The notes under the pieces are model-generated. The model did no database searches and was not told the DNA's origin. It saw nothing but the letters and a program-made list of their open reading frames with translations. This document shows, piece after piece, positions 1 through 9,333 of a stretch of 64,000 bases of DNA. A program made the translations under genes and the position numbers. Numbering within the stretch: position 1 is the first letter of the stretch; each line of letters begins with the position of its first letter. The DNA is from Nitrospira japonica (GTDB taxonomy: Bacteria > Nitrospirota > Nitrospiria > Nitrospirales > Nitrospiraceae): the NCBI RefSeq assembly GCF_900169565.1, contig NZ_LT828648.1, positions 496,001-560,000 of the forward strand, in the 5' to 3' direction.

Positions 1-1
1 C

Positions 2-499
2 GCGACCCTCGTGACCTCCATGTTTCTGCACGGCGGGTGGATGCATCTCATCGGAAACATGCTTTATCTCTGGATCTTCGGCAACAATATCGAAGACGTC
101 ATGGGACACGGACGGTTCATCGTGTTTTATCTGACTTGCGGTATCCTGGCGGCCCTCAGCCACGCACTGACGGATCCGTCTTCCACCGTTCCGATGGTCG
201 GAGCGAGCGGAGCGATCTCAGGCGTCCTGGGAGCTTATGTGCTGCTCTTTCCCCGCGCCCACGTGCTGGTGTTCATTCCCGGCATCGGAACGACGCGAGT
301 AGCGGCAGGAGTCGTCCTGGGCATGTGGTTCGCGACACAGCTGTTGAGCGGAGGAATGAGTGCCGGGTCACCGGGTGGAGGCGTCGCGTTCTTCGCTCAC
401 ATTGGGGGCTTTGTGGCGGGCATGATGCTGATCGGGCTGTTCAAGCGCGCCGACGTCCCGTTTTTCGCGCCGGCACGGCTTCGTCGTTGGGACGTCTAA
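2..499 (+). CDS. Rhomboid family intramembrane serine protease (5' truncated by window edge)
   Basis: Intramembrane serine protease that would cleave substrate helices within the inner membrane. The reading frame is open from base 2, so the N-terminus lies outside the window; 166 residues are visible. They include the family hallmarks: an HGGWMHLIGNM segment (rhomboid L1/TM2 region), the catalytic serine in GASGAISG, and the catalytic histidine in AHIGG near the C-terminus, so the Ser-His dyad is intact. Several hydrophobic segments separate these motifs. The gene ends 29 bp from the convergent sensor-kinase gene. The substrate cannot be inferred. Confidence 0.9.
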   Translation, partial: ATLVTSMFLHGGWMHLIGNMLYLWIFGNNIEDVMGHGRFIVFYLTCGILAALSHALTDPSSTVPMVGASGAISGVLGAYVLLFPRAHVLVFIPGIGTTRVAAGVVLGMWFATQLLSGGMSAGSPGGGVAFFAHIGGFVAGMMLIGLFKRADVPFFAPARLRRWDV

Positions 500-528
500 C
501 GAACACCCACTGCCGCTTGTGCGATCCG

Positions 529-2367
529 CTATGTGTCGATCAATTCTCGGACCTTTTCGACCAAACCGGCCTGTCGATACGGTCGCCGCAGGAGAAACCG
601 CCGGTTGATTCGGTGGGAAAGAATCGCTTCGTCGTCGTAACCGGATACGAAGAGCGCCTTCATCGTCGGAAACTGTTTCAGCAATCGCTTGGCCAGCTCC
701 CGGCCGGTGATTTCAGGCATGATGAGGCCGCTCACGGCGACGTGCAAGCCTCCCTGGTGTTCATGCGCCAGCATCAATGCTTCTACCGGGGAACTGGCTT
801 CGAGCACCCGGTATCGGTGACGGCGCAAGGTCGCCAGGGCAAGCTTCCGCTCGATTTCGTGGGGTTCGACCAAGAGAATCGTCTCTTCCCCCCGGGCTGA
901 TAATGCGGTCGCTGGGGTCTCGGCTCGGGAGCCGGCATCTTCAACCGCAGGCATCGAAATGCGCACTGTGGTTCCGTGACCGGGCTGGCTCATGACGTCA
1001 ACGTGACCGCCGTGTTGCTTGATAATCCCGTATACCGCGGTAAGCCCCAATCCCACGTTCGTTTCCTTTGTCGAGAAGAACGGCTCGAACATTCTTGATT
1101 GCGTATCACGCGTCATACCGCTGCCGCTGTCGCCGACCTGAATCACGGCAGTGCAGGCTCCCCGTCTCATCCCGCTGCCGTTCACTTCTTTCGCCGCCGG
1201 ACCCCGCGTCACATCGATTTTTAAACGGCCGACGCCCGGCATGGCGTCCCGGGCGTTCACGATCACATTGAGCAACGCCTGTTCGAACCCCTCCCGATCG
1301 ATCTCCAGATGCGGAGCGGAGGCGTCGACCGAAATGTGGCACTCGATTCGATTCGGCAACAGATCGCGTATCACGCCGGATAGTTCTTCAATGACGGTCT
1401 TGATCGATAAGACCTGGCGGAAGTGCCTGTTTTCCACGTCAAGCGATGCCAACTGCGCGGCGAGCGCCGCAGCCTGCTCCCCGCGCCGGAACATCTCGTC
1501 GACGGGTCCGTACAGCGGATCGTCCGGCCGAAGACGCGACATGACGATACCGGTCTGCTTTCCGATCACTGAAAAGAGATGACTGAACTCATTGGCGATT
1601 CCCCTGGTCAGCCGTCCGACCGCTTCCATTTTCTGCGCGTCCGTCAATTGGCGTTCGAGTTCCTGTCGCTCCGCGTGCCCTTGCCGGACATGGTCGTTCG
1701 CTTTGGACAAGTCCTCTTTCAACCCCGCGATTCTGGCTTCCAGCTGCGACAGTGACGCCTGCAGTGCACTTTCCGTCCGTTGCAGCTGCCCGATGTTCTC
1801 CAGCAAATGCGCCTTCTGTTGCTGCTCCTTGCCGATCGTCTCCATCGCCATGCCATAGAACGTGGCCATGACCAGCAACACCGGCATGCCGAGCAAGTGC
1901 CCGACTGATATCGCCCCGGTTTGCATGATTCCCTGATACAGCAGGAACCCATAGCCGGCGCAGAGCAACGACGAGAACGCCATGACGAGTGAAAATCGTC
2001 TGACGGACGCGGCGATCAGCATCAAGACGAAGTACGAGAGATACAGGTCCGATCGGGCGTTTCCGGAAAGATAGATCGTCGTCGTGACCAGGAGCGTGTC
2101 AATTCCGACCAGAAGGCCGCTGAACCATGCGGCATGCAGAACAGACAAAGGAACAATGAACAGCCCCCCGAGGAGGACGGCTAAAGCGGCCATGATCACC
2201 ATACTGACGGCCGGCGCGGCAGCCTGCTCCGGGCCGAACAGCAACTCATAGGTCAACATGACTCCGACGAGGGTTTGAAGAACCAGATATCGGTTTCGAG
2301 AGATGTGGGGATGGTCGGCGCTATGGGGAAGGATTTCGTGAACCGTCTGCAACGGATCGCTCGCCAT
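529..2367 (-). CDS. Membrane hybrid sensor histidine kinase homologue lacking the phospho-acceptor His and Asp
   Basis: 612 residues. The N-terminus has several hydrophobic helices (about 25-175), followed by a coiled coil (about 180-250), a HisKA-like dimerisation helix, an HATPase domain (about 355-475) and a C-terminal receiver-like domain (about 495-612). The ATPase part looks functional: N-box NVIVNARDAMP, G1 box DSGSGM, and FEPFFSTKE then GLGL. The H-box reads GIANEFSH where this kinase class has GIAHDFNN, so the phospho-acceptor His is Asn259. In the receiver, the phospho-acceptor Asp position is Gly547 (SGLIMP), and the conserved Lys before the cis-Pro is Arg595. It is probably a pseudo-kinase or ATP-binding signalling scaffold rather than a canonical two-component kinase. 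No partner response regulator lies next to it. Confidence 0.85.
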   Translation of the reverse strand: MASDPLQTVHEILPHSADHPHISRNRYLVLQTLVGVMLTYELLFGPEQAAAPAVSMVIMAALAVLLGGLFIVPLSVLHAAWFSGLLVGIDTLLVTTTIYLSGNARSDLYLSYFVLMLIAASVRRFSLVMAFSSLLCAGYGFLLYQGIMQTGAISVGHLLGMPVLLVMATFYGMAMETIGKEQQQKAHLLENIGQLQRTESALQASLSQLEARIAGLKEDLSKANDHVRQGHAERQELERQLTDAQKMEAVGRLTRGIANEFSHLFSVIGKQTGIVMSRLRPDDPLYGPVDEMFRRGEQAAALAAQLASLDVENRHFRQVLSIKTVIEELSGVIRDLLPNRIECHISVDASAPHLEIDREGFEQALLNVIVNARDAMPGVGRLKIDVTRGPAAKEVNGSGMRRGACTAVIQVGDSGSGMTRDTQSRMFEPFFSTKETNVGLGLTAVYGIIKQHGGHVDVMSQPGHGTTVRISMPAVEDAGSRAETPATALSARGEETILLVEPHEIERKLALATLRRHRYRVLEASSPVEALMLAHEHQGGLHVAVSGLIMPEITGRELAKRLLKQFPTMKALFVSGYDDEAILSHRINRRFLLRRPYRQAGLVEKVRELIDT

Positions 2368-2562
2368 GAGAAGGTCTCCGGACCGCCAAAGCAGAGCATT
2401 CCAGCAAGTCCCATACCGACCGAGCGGTTCGATAGGTCGCTGTTTTTTCTGAATCAGAGACCGACGCAGCGATCCTTGATGTGGGAAATCCCCCTAGGGA
2501 GTCACAAAAGAGAACAACGGCAGGAGGGCCGAAAAATGTCTCTGTCGTGGAGAGGGAGGGGC

Positions 2563-3720
2563 CTAGGTGATTGCGGTCTTGGAGAGGCAGTCCTGCAGAT
2601 GAAAGGCTCGCTCCAGGGCGGTCTCCTGCCGGGAAGCCACAAACGTCACGTGCCCCATCTTGCGGCGAGGACGCACGGTTCTCTTACCGTACAAGTGAAG
2701 CACGGAGCCCGGCCCCGCCAGCAGCGCGGCACAGTCTCCCTGCGTGACACGAGTCGCGTCGTCTCCGATCAGGTTGACCATGACCGCCGGAGTGGTCAGG
2801 CCGACCTTGCCCAAGGGAAGACCACAGATCGAACGGACCTGTTGCTCGAATTGGGATACGCTGCACGCGTCCAGCGTGTAATGACCCGAGTTGTGTGGCC
2901 GAGGAGCGATTTCGTTGATGAGGATCTGTCCGCCGGAGAGTTCGAACAATTCAAGACAGAAAACCCCGATTCCATCCAGCCGTGAGACAGTCTGTCTGGC
3001 CAACTCACCGATCTGTGCCGCAAGAGACGGCGAAATTCGAGCCGGGACAATGGTCTTCCTGAGGATGCCTTCATCATGTTCGTTTTCGGCGATCGGATAG
3101 ACCACCATCTCGCCATCGATTCCCCGAACCGCCAGCACCGATAGTTCCCGTTCGAATGGAACCAATGGCTCGACAATCCATCGCAGGTCCTGCCGGCCGG
3201 TTGCACGAAACGCTTCTCGAACCTCGACCAGATCCGACTCGTCCCTGATTCTCCATTGTCCTTTGCCGTCGTAGCCGGCCGTCGCCGTCTTACAGACCGC
3301 CGGGCAGCCAATCTCCGCGACAGCCTCGGACAAGTGCTCGGGCGACGACACCACGGCAAAGCGCGGGACGGGGAAACCGTGTGCGCGCAGGCAGTCTTTT
3401 TGAACGATGCGATCCTGAATGAGCTTGAGAATCGCGCTGGATGGACGGAGCGGTTTCCGCTGCTCAATGTCTCGACACAACATCCATGGGACATTTTCCC
3501 ATTCGTACGTGACGACACTGGCGAGACGAGTGAAAGAGTCAAACGCGTGCGGATCAGCGAAGGACTGCGTAAAGGAATGTCGGACGATGCGATGGGCCGG
3601 CGCATCGGCATCCGGATCCCATACGGCCACACCGTAGCCAAGCCGATGGGCCGCCTCGGCAAACATGGCTCCCAGCTGCCCGCCGCCCAATACTCCGAGG
3701 ACCGCCCCTGCGGCAATCAC
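2563..3720 (-). CDS. purK: N5-carboxyaminoimidazole ribonucleotide synthase PurK
   Basis: ATP-grasp enzyme of purine biosynthesis that makes N5-CAIR from AIR, ATP and bicarbonate. 385 residues is normal for PurK. It opens with the nucleotide-binding [11 protein letters not shown] motif. The ATP-grasp core follows ([47 protein letters not shown]). It starts with GTG, and its start overlaps the purE stop in a GTGA arrangement, so the two genes are translationally coupled in the order purE-purK. This matches their consecutive reactions. Confidence 0.96.
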   Translation of the reverse strand: MIAAGAVLGVLGGGQLGAMFAEAAHRLGYGVAVWDPDADAPAHRIVRHSFTQSFADPHAFDSFTRLASVVTYEWENVPWMLCRDIEQRKPLRPSSAILKLIQDRIVQKDCLRAHGFPVPRFAVVSSPEHLSEAVAEIGCPAVCKTATAGYDGKGQWRIRDESDLVEVREAFRATGRQDLRWIVEPLVPFERELSVLAVRGIDGEMVVYPIAENEHDEGILRKTIVPARISPSLAAQIGELARQTVSRLDGIGVFCLELFELSGGQILINEIAPRPHNSGHYTLDACSVSQFEQQVRSICGLPLGKVGLTTPAVMVNLIGDDATRVTQGDCAALLAGPGSVLHLYGKRTVRPRRKMGHVTFVASRQETALERAFHLQDCLSKTAIT

Positions 3721-4319
3721 CGCCTGCTTCTCGGCCGTCGAGGAGGACGATTGTCCCAGGAGGCACCGTCCACCACGCCCTGCGCTTCCGGACTGTTGAG
3801 CACGCTTTCCGTCTGGGTTCTGCGGAAATCCCTGACCCGAGCCGCGACGTCCGGATAGCGGCCGCCAAGAATCTGCGCGGCCAACAAGCCGGCATTTTCG
3901 GCTCCTCCGATGGCCACCGTGGCCACCGGAATGCCGCGAGGCATTTGGACGATCGACAAGAGTGAATCGAGCCCGCGAAGATGTTCGGTGGGAATCGGAA
4001 CGCCGATGACCGGCAAATGAGTCTTGGCGGCCAGCATTCCGGGCAAATGTGCCGCGCCGCCGGCCCCGGCGATGATCACTTCAATTCCGCGCGACGCGGC
4101 TTGTTCGGCATAGGCAAACAAGCGGTCAGGCGTCCGGTGAGCGGAGACGACCAGCAGTTCATGAGGCACACCCAATTCACCGAGAAGGGCTGTCGCTTTC
4201 TCGAGAATGGGGAAATCGGACTTGCTGCCGCCCAGCACCCCGACGATCGGTTGCGTGGCTCGCAGACCTGCCCCGCGGTTGTGGTTTCTTCGAGACCGTG
4301 ATGACGTCGTGGATTTCAT
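3717..4319 (-). CDS. purE: N5-carboxyaminoimidazole ribonucleotide mutase PurE
   Basis: Converts N5-CAIR to CAIR in purine biosynthesis. The core shows [11 protein letters not shown] (substrate loop), SAHRTPDR with the catalytic His, and [14 protein letters not shown], all class I PurE signatures. The ATG at 4319 is chosen, giving about 200 residues. The frame stays open upstream to 4526, but that part is Arg-rich, unlike PurE, and would run through the promoter of the divergent HlyD gene. Even from 4319 there are about 20 basic residues before the conserved core, so an internal start is possible. It also has an unusual Arg/Pro-rich C-terminal tail ending at the purK overlap. Confidence 0.95.
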   Translation of the reverse strand: MKSTTSSRSRRNHNRGAGLRATQPIVGVLGGSKSDFPILEKATALLGELGVPHELLVVSAHRTPDRLFAYAEQAASRGIEVIIAGAGGAAHLPGMLAAKTHLPVIGVPIPTEHLRGLDSLLSIVQMPRGIPVATVAIGGAENAGLLAAQILGGRYPDVAARVRDFRRTQTESVLNSPEAQGVVDGASWDNRPPRRPRSRR

Positions 4320-4411
4320 CGTGGCAGAACGAGATGGATCACGCCTCACCTTAGCGATTCTCCCCGGAGCGGTCAAGGACGTCTGTCGATAGGCGCGTCT
4401 TCGTCGAGAAA

Positions 4412-4441
4412 TTGACCACTTGAGCCGGTTTCCTCTATGAT
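4412..4441 (+). promoter_or_regulatory. Predicted sigma70 promoter of the HlyD-TolC-ABC unit
   Basis: TTGACC (4412-4417) and TATGAT (4436-4441) are separated by 18 bp. Transcription would begin near 4448, about 35 nt before the GTG at 4484. This supports that start over the TTG at 4451, which would leave almost no leader. Confidence 0.5.
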
Positions 4442-4483
4442 AGGTGCGTATTGTTAGCCTATTCGCGTTCCCGCGAGGACCCC

Positions 4484-5920
4484 GTGGCAGGTATCGCCCA
4501 GACCCTTCGGCACAAGGTCCGGTCAATCGTCAATCGACCCTCCGGTCTGGACGAGATGGCGATCGATGACCTCGCGGCCTCCAACAAGCTTCGAGCCTGG
4601 GAAGCCGTACAAATTCCCGAACGGCTGAAGTTCTCCTCGAAGCTCGCGCTGACGCTCATTCTGCTTTTCATATTGATCATCGCGTTTTTGCCGTGGACCC
4701 AGACCATTACGGTCACGGGTCAACTGTCCGCCTATACGCCGTTCGAGCGACCACAGGACATCGAAGCACAGATTACGGGCCGCATCAGAAAATGGCACAT
4801 TTTCGAGGGCGTCCGCGTCAGACAAGGGGATCTCATCCTTGAGCTGGACGACTATGATCCGAACTTCATGGCTCCGGATCTCTTGGTGCTCTTAGAGCAA
4901 CGACGCGTTGCCCTAACCGAAACCCGCAAGGCTGCCCTGTCACGCGCCGGGCAATTGGACAAACGCATCGGGGAAATGCAGAACATCGTGAAAGCCGCGG
5001 TCCCCTCGGCCCAAGCCCGCGTGGTTGAAGCGGAAAGCAAAGTCCGTGAGGCGTATCAAAAGGTCGAGGCGGCTAAGATCGCGGTTGCAACCGCTGAATT
5101 GAACGTCGATCGCCATAAGCAACTGGCCGAGCAAGGACTTGTCTCTCAGCGTGAGTTGGAAGTCGCCATTCAATTCGCCATTGCATCGAAGGCAGATCTC
5201 ACCGGTACGCAGGCCAATCTCAAGGCGGCAGAGCAAGGCATGAAGGCGCTGAGCTTCGGCCGGGATCAGGTCAACGCGGAGGTCCTCCAACGGTTGCTGG
5301 ATGCCGAGGCGGCTCGAGATGCGTCGATCGCCGAGGCCGCACGAGCAGCCGATCAATTGGCCGAGGTATCGCTTCGCATGTCCAATGCCGAGCAACGCCG
5401 AAGCGCGAGCCGCATCCTCGCCCCCATGGACGGGACCGTCGTGAAGATGATGCAGGCCGGCGCCGGCGAAACCGTTCGGCAGGGGGATAAGATCGTCCGT
5501 CTTTCTCCAACCAGCGCCGATAAAGCCATCGAGATGACGGCCGACGGTCTCGACGCCCCGCTTCTGAACGTCGGTAGAAAGGTCCGGATCCTGTTTTACG
5601 GTATTCCGGCCATTCCGCTGCCGGCCTGGCCTGACCTGATGGCCGGGACCTTCGGCGGTCTCATCAAAGTCGTTGATCAAGTCGATGACGGAAAGGGCAA
5701 TTTCCGTTTCTGGGTTGTGCCGGACCCGGACGACCGTGCATGGCCCCCTCAAGAACACGTGCGCCAGGGCACCAAAGCCATGGGCTGGGTGATTCTCAAC
5801 CGTGTCCCGTTGTGGTACGAACTCTGGCGCCGCTTCAACCTGTTCCCGCCGGACTATCAAGAACGTCCTCCAAGCCTCATCGATACCCTCTTGCCCAAAG
5901 CAGGAAGGGGTGCCAAGTAA
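4484..5920 (+). CDS. HlyD-family periplasmic adaptor (membrane fusion) protein
   Basis: Adaptor that would link an inner-membrane exporter to a TolC-like outer-membrane channel. It has a cytoplasmic N-terminus of about 50 residues, one membrane helix ([17 protein letters not shown]), a first biotinyl-lipoyl-like half ([20 protein letters not shown]), a long Ala/Glu/Lys/Arg-rich coiled coil, then the second lipoyl half ([28 protein letters not shown]) and a beta-barrel region. This is the classic MFP order. The GTG start at 4484 is preferred because GAGGA lies 4 nt upstream of it; a TTG at 4451 is the alternative. A tolC-like gene and an ABC gene follow, as in type I secretion loci. Confidence 0.88.
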   Translation: MAGIAQTLRHKVRSIVNRPSGLDEMAIDDLAASNKLRAWEAVQIPERLKFSSKLALTLILLFILIIAFLPWTQTITVTGQLSAYTPFERPQDIEAQITGRIRKWHIFEGVRVRQGDLILELDDYDPNFMAPDLLVLLEQRRVALTETRKAALSRAGQLDKRIGEMQNIVKAAVPSAQARVVEAESKVREAYQKVEAAKIAVATAELNVDRHKQLAEQGLVSQRELEVAIQFAIASKADLTGTQANLKAAEQGMKALSFGRDQVNAEVLQRLLDAEAARDASIAEAARAADQLAEVSLRMSNAEQRRSASRILAPMDGTVVKMMQAGAGETVRQGDKIVRLSPTSADKAIEMTADGLDAPLLNVGRKVRILFYGIPAIPLPAWPDLMAGTFGGLIKVVDQVDDGKGNFRFWVVPDPDDRAWPPQEHVRQGTKAMGWVILNRVPLWYELWRRFNLFPPDYQERPPSLIDTLLPKAGRGAK

Positions 5921-6040
5921 GGATTGCCCAGACGTCTTAGTTTCGTTCCCGTTCCTGTGCATTCAGTGTCTGCGGTGATGTGCCACCTGAGGAAGGGGGC
6001 ACCGGCCAGCCGTCATTCTTTTTGAGGAAAGGAGTGTTCC

Positions 6041-7528
6041 ATGTCTGTTCGATGTCTACTCGCCCTGGTCCTCACCCTCGCGCTCTTCGGCCGGCTCCCG
6101 GCCTTCGCCGCCTCGGAATTCCCGGTTTCCGACAGAACACTCCCGCCCATTCCCCTAAGCGTGGACGAAGTTCATGCGTGGATCGATCGTTCCCATCCGC
6201 TGCTGAAGGGAGCCGGAACGGAAAAGGTCATGGCGCGCGGCAAGATGTTGAAGGCGCTCGGAGCGTTTGAGCCGGTCCTCATCAACGATACGGAGCTGGA
6301 GCGGTTCATTTCCAGTTCCAATCCGGGCTTGGGAACCCAGTCCAAGGGATACAACGACACCTTGATCGAAGCAAGACATCCTTGGGGTTTCCGCGGATCC
6401 GCCGGTATCAGAGAAGTCATCAACGGTCCCGCCAATATTCCCGATCTGGGTTTTGGCGGAGGGACAGGCCAGGTCATTCTCGGCGGATTCTTCCCGCTTC
6501 TCAAAGGATTGATGATCAACCCTGATAGCGCCGAGTTGCAGCGTTCGGAATTGGCGGATCCGCGTGCCGACATTAAAATCGCCCAAACCCGGCAGGATCT
6601 GTTTCTCGCCGCCGCGACCCAGTTCTGGGATTGGGTGGCTGCCGTCCGATTTGTGGAGTTGCAACGGAAAGCTGTGGGGGTCGCCGAAGGGAGATTCAAA
6701 CAGATCGAAGGGAGAGCAAAAGCCGGAGCGGTGGCGCCTCTCGATGTGGTCGAGGCCAATCAAGAGGTGCAACGCCGACGCGAAGTGGCGATCGGCGCCC
6801 AGCGGCTGGTAGAGCAGGAGCAGCTGAAGCTCTCGATGTTTCTGTGGGACAACGGCGCCCCGTCGGCTCCCACCATGGAGCGGGCGCCGGGATTCCCGTC
6901 ACAGATGCTCATTCCCAACCCCGAGGACGTCAAGGTTCATAAGCTGCAAGCAAAATCGGAGCGTCCCGAAGTCAAAGAGATCGGCATCGAGGCGAAACTG
7001 AACAACATCGATCTCGAGCTGGCAAAGAACAATCTCCTGCCCAGTCTCGACGCGGAAGCCGCCCCGGCGCGACAGCCGGAAAAGTTCGTGTTGGGACTCG
7101 GCTATCGCTTCGGCATTGAACTGAAGATGCCGATCCTTCAACGCAAGGGTCGCGGCGAGGTGTTGGAAGCGCAAGGGAAAGCCGATCGGTTCGTGCTGAC
7201 CCAGCGGTTCCGCGAGCAGCAGGTGGTCATCGACGTGGACAACGCGTTGTCGGCAATCGAGCGGGCAAAAGAGCGGATCTCTCTGGCGGTCGAATCGCTT
7301 CGCCTCGCCAAGGCCGTCGAGGAGGGCGAGCGGTTTCGATTCAGCCTCGGCGCGACGAGCGTATTGTTCGTGAACTTACGGGAACGGAACTCCGTAGACT
7401 CGGAGGCGCAGGTCATCCGTGCCAAGGCCGACTATCAGAAGGCCCTGGCGCTCTATCAATGGGCCATCGGGACGTGGGGCAAGTCCGATCCATCGGCCAT
7501 CCCGGTGAATTATCGGTCCAGGGACTGA
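6041..7528 (+). CDS. TolC-family outer-membrane channel protein
   Basis: 495 residues with a cleavable signal peptide (about 1-24, ending near AFAA). Two long heptad-rich helical regions follow in the TolC manner, for example around residues 180-270 (AATQFWDWVAA, AKAGAVAPLDVVEANQEVQRRRE) and 380-480. It is expected to form a trimeric channel across the outer membrane and periplasm. A good ribosome site (AGGAAAGGAG) precedes the ATG. It lies 120 bp after the HlyD-like gene and 86 bp before the ABC gene, so the three probably form one export apparatus. Sequence similarity is only at family level, so the cargo is unknown. Confidence 0.88.
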   Translation: MSVRCLLALVLTLALFGRLPAFAASEFPVSDRTLPPIPLSVDEVHAWIDRSHPLLKGAGTEKVMARGKMLKALGAFEPVLINDTELERFISSSNPGLGTQSKGYNDTLIEARHPWGFRGSAGIREVINGPANIPDLGFGGGTGQVILGGFFPLLKGLMINPDSAELQRSELADPRADIKIAQTRQDLFLAAATQFWDWVAAVRFVELQRKAVGVAEGRFKQIEGRAKAGAVAPLDVVEANQEVQRRREVAIGAQRLVEQEQLKLSMFLWDNGAPSAPTMERAPGFPSQMLIPNPEDVKVHKLQAKSERPEVKEIGIEAKLNNIDLELAKNNLLPSLDAEAAPARQPEKFVLGLGYRFGIELKMPILQRKGRGEVLEAQGKADRFVLTQRFREQQVVIDVDNALSAIERAKERISLAVESLRLAKAVEEGERFRFSLGATSVLFVNLRERNSVDSEAQVIRAKADYQKALALYQWAIGTWGKSDPSAIPVNYRSRD

Positions 7529-7530
7529 TC

Positions 7531-7558
7531 GGGGAAGAAGTGGTTTTTCCCCTTGTGA
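7531..7558 (+). terminator. Weak hairpin after the tolC-like gene
   Basis: GGGGAA (7531-7536) pairs with TTCCCC (7547-7552) across a 10-nt loop, followed by a short T-rich stretch. It could be a weak or partial terminator between the tolC-like and ABC genes, or a processing site. The lack of a clean T-tract makes it doubtful. Confidence 0.25.
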
Positions 7559-7614
7559 TTTGATAGCTTTAGCCTGGTGTTTCGTCGTCTTGGCGCCGCC
7601 GTGGAGTCCAATCG

Positions 7615-9324
7615 GTGCTTCGACGGCGGCCCATGCTTCAGACGGAGAGGCGGGATTCTGTGCAAGCAGCCACGGGTAGCCATCCGAACCTGATTCAAGC
7701 CATACTCGGTTATATCAGCATCATTTTCCGTCTGGAGCGACGGCTTCTGGCGCTGGTGTTCTCCTACTCGCTTGCCATCGGGCTCTTCTCCTTGATCGTA
7801 CCGTTGACCGTGCAAGAACTGGTCAACACCTTCGCGTTCGCAATTCAACCGGTCACGATCGTCACCCTCGCTGGCGTCATGGTGGCGGCCCTCCTGTTCG
7901 TGGGCGCCTTCAAAGCGCTTCAGTACTATGCCGTGGAGATGCTGGAACGGCGATTCTTCGCGCGAGTCGCCATCGGAATGGCCGAGCAGCTGCCTCACCT
8001 GCAGTTTCTGGGCTTCAAGCCCCGTTACGCAAATTTCTTCATGGAAACCGTGTTCATGCAGCGGGCTATGTCCGTCCTCCTGGTCGATCTGATCGACGTC
8101 GTGGTCGGAGGGGCGGTAGGGCTGACCATCCTTGTGTTTTATCATCCCTATTTTCTGCTCTATGCGGCACTTTTGCTCGCCGGATTCAACGTCGTCTTCT
8201 TCCTTTTGTCTCACGGAGGACTCAAGGCCACGCTGGAGATGTCCCACGCCAAGTATGAAACGCTTCATTGGATGCAGGAGATTTCGTACAACCTGCTGCA
8301 CTTCAAAGCGACGGACAGCCAAAACCTGCTCATGCAGCGAACCGACGAACTCGTCAATCACTATTTGGAAACCCGCCAGACCCGCTTCGGCATCCTGATC
8401 CGCCAATACCTGGGATCGGTGGGCTGGCAAGCCTTGGCACAGAGCGGTCTCATCGCCACCGCCGGATGGCTGGTTTCGATCGGCCAATTGACGCTCGGGC
8501 AATTGGTCGCCGCGGAGGTCGTCGTCAGCGGTCTCATCGCGAGTTTCGACGGGGTGGTCAAGCGTATGGGCCACATTTACTATTTCCTGACCGGACTGGT
8601 GGAGCTGGATTTCGTTTTCTCCCTGGCCAAGGACAAGACCGCGACCACGCTCTCGGTCCCGCTTCCGGATCCGACCATCCACGGCATTCGGGTTACCTGC
8701 AAGGACCTGGCGGTCCAACACCCGGAGCTGCCTCCGATTTTCAGCCAGTTCGACCTCGAAGTGATGCCGGGAGAAAAAATCGGGGTCTATGCCGGCACGA
8801 CCATCGCCAAGACCGGATTGGCGCGTGTTCTGGCCGGCATCGAAGCGCCGACTTCGGGAGTCATCCGCTACAACGGCGTGGATCTCCGGCACATCGACCT
8901 GACCGCCATCAACCGTTGCCGCGGCTTCATGATCGACTCTCAATTGTCGCTCTTCGAGGGCACGATCGAAGACAACATCGTGCTCGGGCGCTCATATGTT
9001 CCGTACGCCGACGTCCGATGGGCCTTGCGCTTCGTCGAACTGGAGGAAGAGGTGGATACCCTGCCGCAGGGACTGAAGACGAACGTCCGCGCGCCGGGGA
9101 AAATCCTCGCCCCCACCCACATCATCCGCATCCTTCTCGCCAGGGCCATCCTGAGCCGGCCGCAGATTCTCATTTTCGACGGCATTCTTCACAATCTTCA
9201 ACCGGCGCTGCGTGAAACCGTCCTCCGCCGTATTTGTTCCAAGGACGAGCCCTGGTCGGTCGTATTCGTTTCCAACGATCCGAACTTGACGGCACATGTC
9301 GACCGGCGAGTGATCCTGGACTGA
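7615..9324 (+). CDS. Exporter-type ABC transporter (TM domain + NBD) with degraded ATPase motifs
   Basis: 569 residues: an N-terminal exporter transmembrane domain (about 40-345, six hydrophobic segments) fused to an ABC nucleotide-binding domain (about 355-569). The NBD fold is recognisable, but nearly every catalytic motif is changed. Walker A reads AGTTIAKT (consensus GxxGxGKS/T; the Lys is kept). The Q-loop glutamine is missing (FMIDSQ in place of VPQD). The LSGGQ signature is replaced by LAPTH. Walker B is LIFDG, with Gly in place of the catalytic Glu. The H-loop His is Asn (VSNDPN). GTG 7660, with GGAGAGG upstream, is an alternative start. ATP hydrolysis looks unlikely; the protein may be a structural platform or work by another energy source. 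Confidence 0.85.
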   Translation: MLRRRPMLQTERRDSVQAATGSHPNLIQAILGYISIIFRLERRLLALVFSYSLAIGLFSLIVPLTVQELVNTFAFAIQPVTIVTLAGVMVAALLFVGAFKALQYYAVEMLERRFFARVAIGMAEQLPHLQFLGFKPRYANFFMETVFMQRAMSVLLVDLIDVVVGGAVGLTILVFYHPYFLLYAALLLAGFNVVFFLLSHGGLKATLEMSHAKYETLHWMQEISYNLLHFKATDSQNLLMQRTDELVNHYLETRQTRFGILIRQYLGSVGWQALAQSGLIATAGWLVSIGQLTLGQLVAAEVVVSGLIASFDGVVKRMGHIYYFLTGLVELDFVFSLAKDKTATTLSVPLPDPTIHGIRVTCKDLAVQHPELPPIFSQFDLEVMPGEKIGVYAGTTIAKTGLARVLAGIEAPTSGVIRYNGVDLRHIDLTAINRCRGFMIDSQLSLFEGTIEDNIVLGRSYVPYADVRWALRFVELEEEVDTLPQGLKTNVRAPGKILAPTHIIRILLARAILSRPQILIFDGILHNLQPALRETVLRRICSKDEPWSVVFVSNDPNLTAHVDRRVILD

Positions 9325-9333
9325 AGGAGAACC

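Noticed and set aside
4320-4526. Upstream extension of purE to 4526
   Set aside because: It would add about 70 mostly Arg-rich residues unlike PurE and overlap the promoter and start of the divergent HlyD gene.
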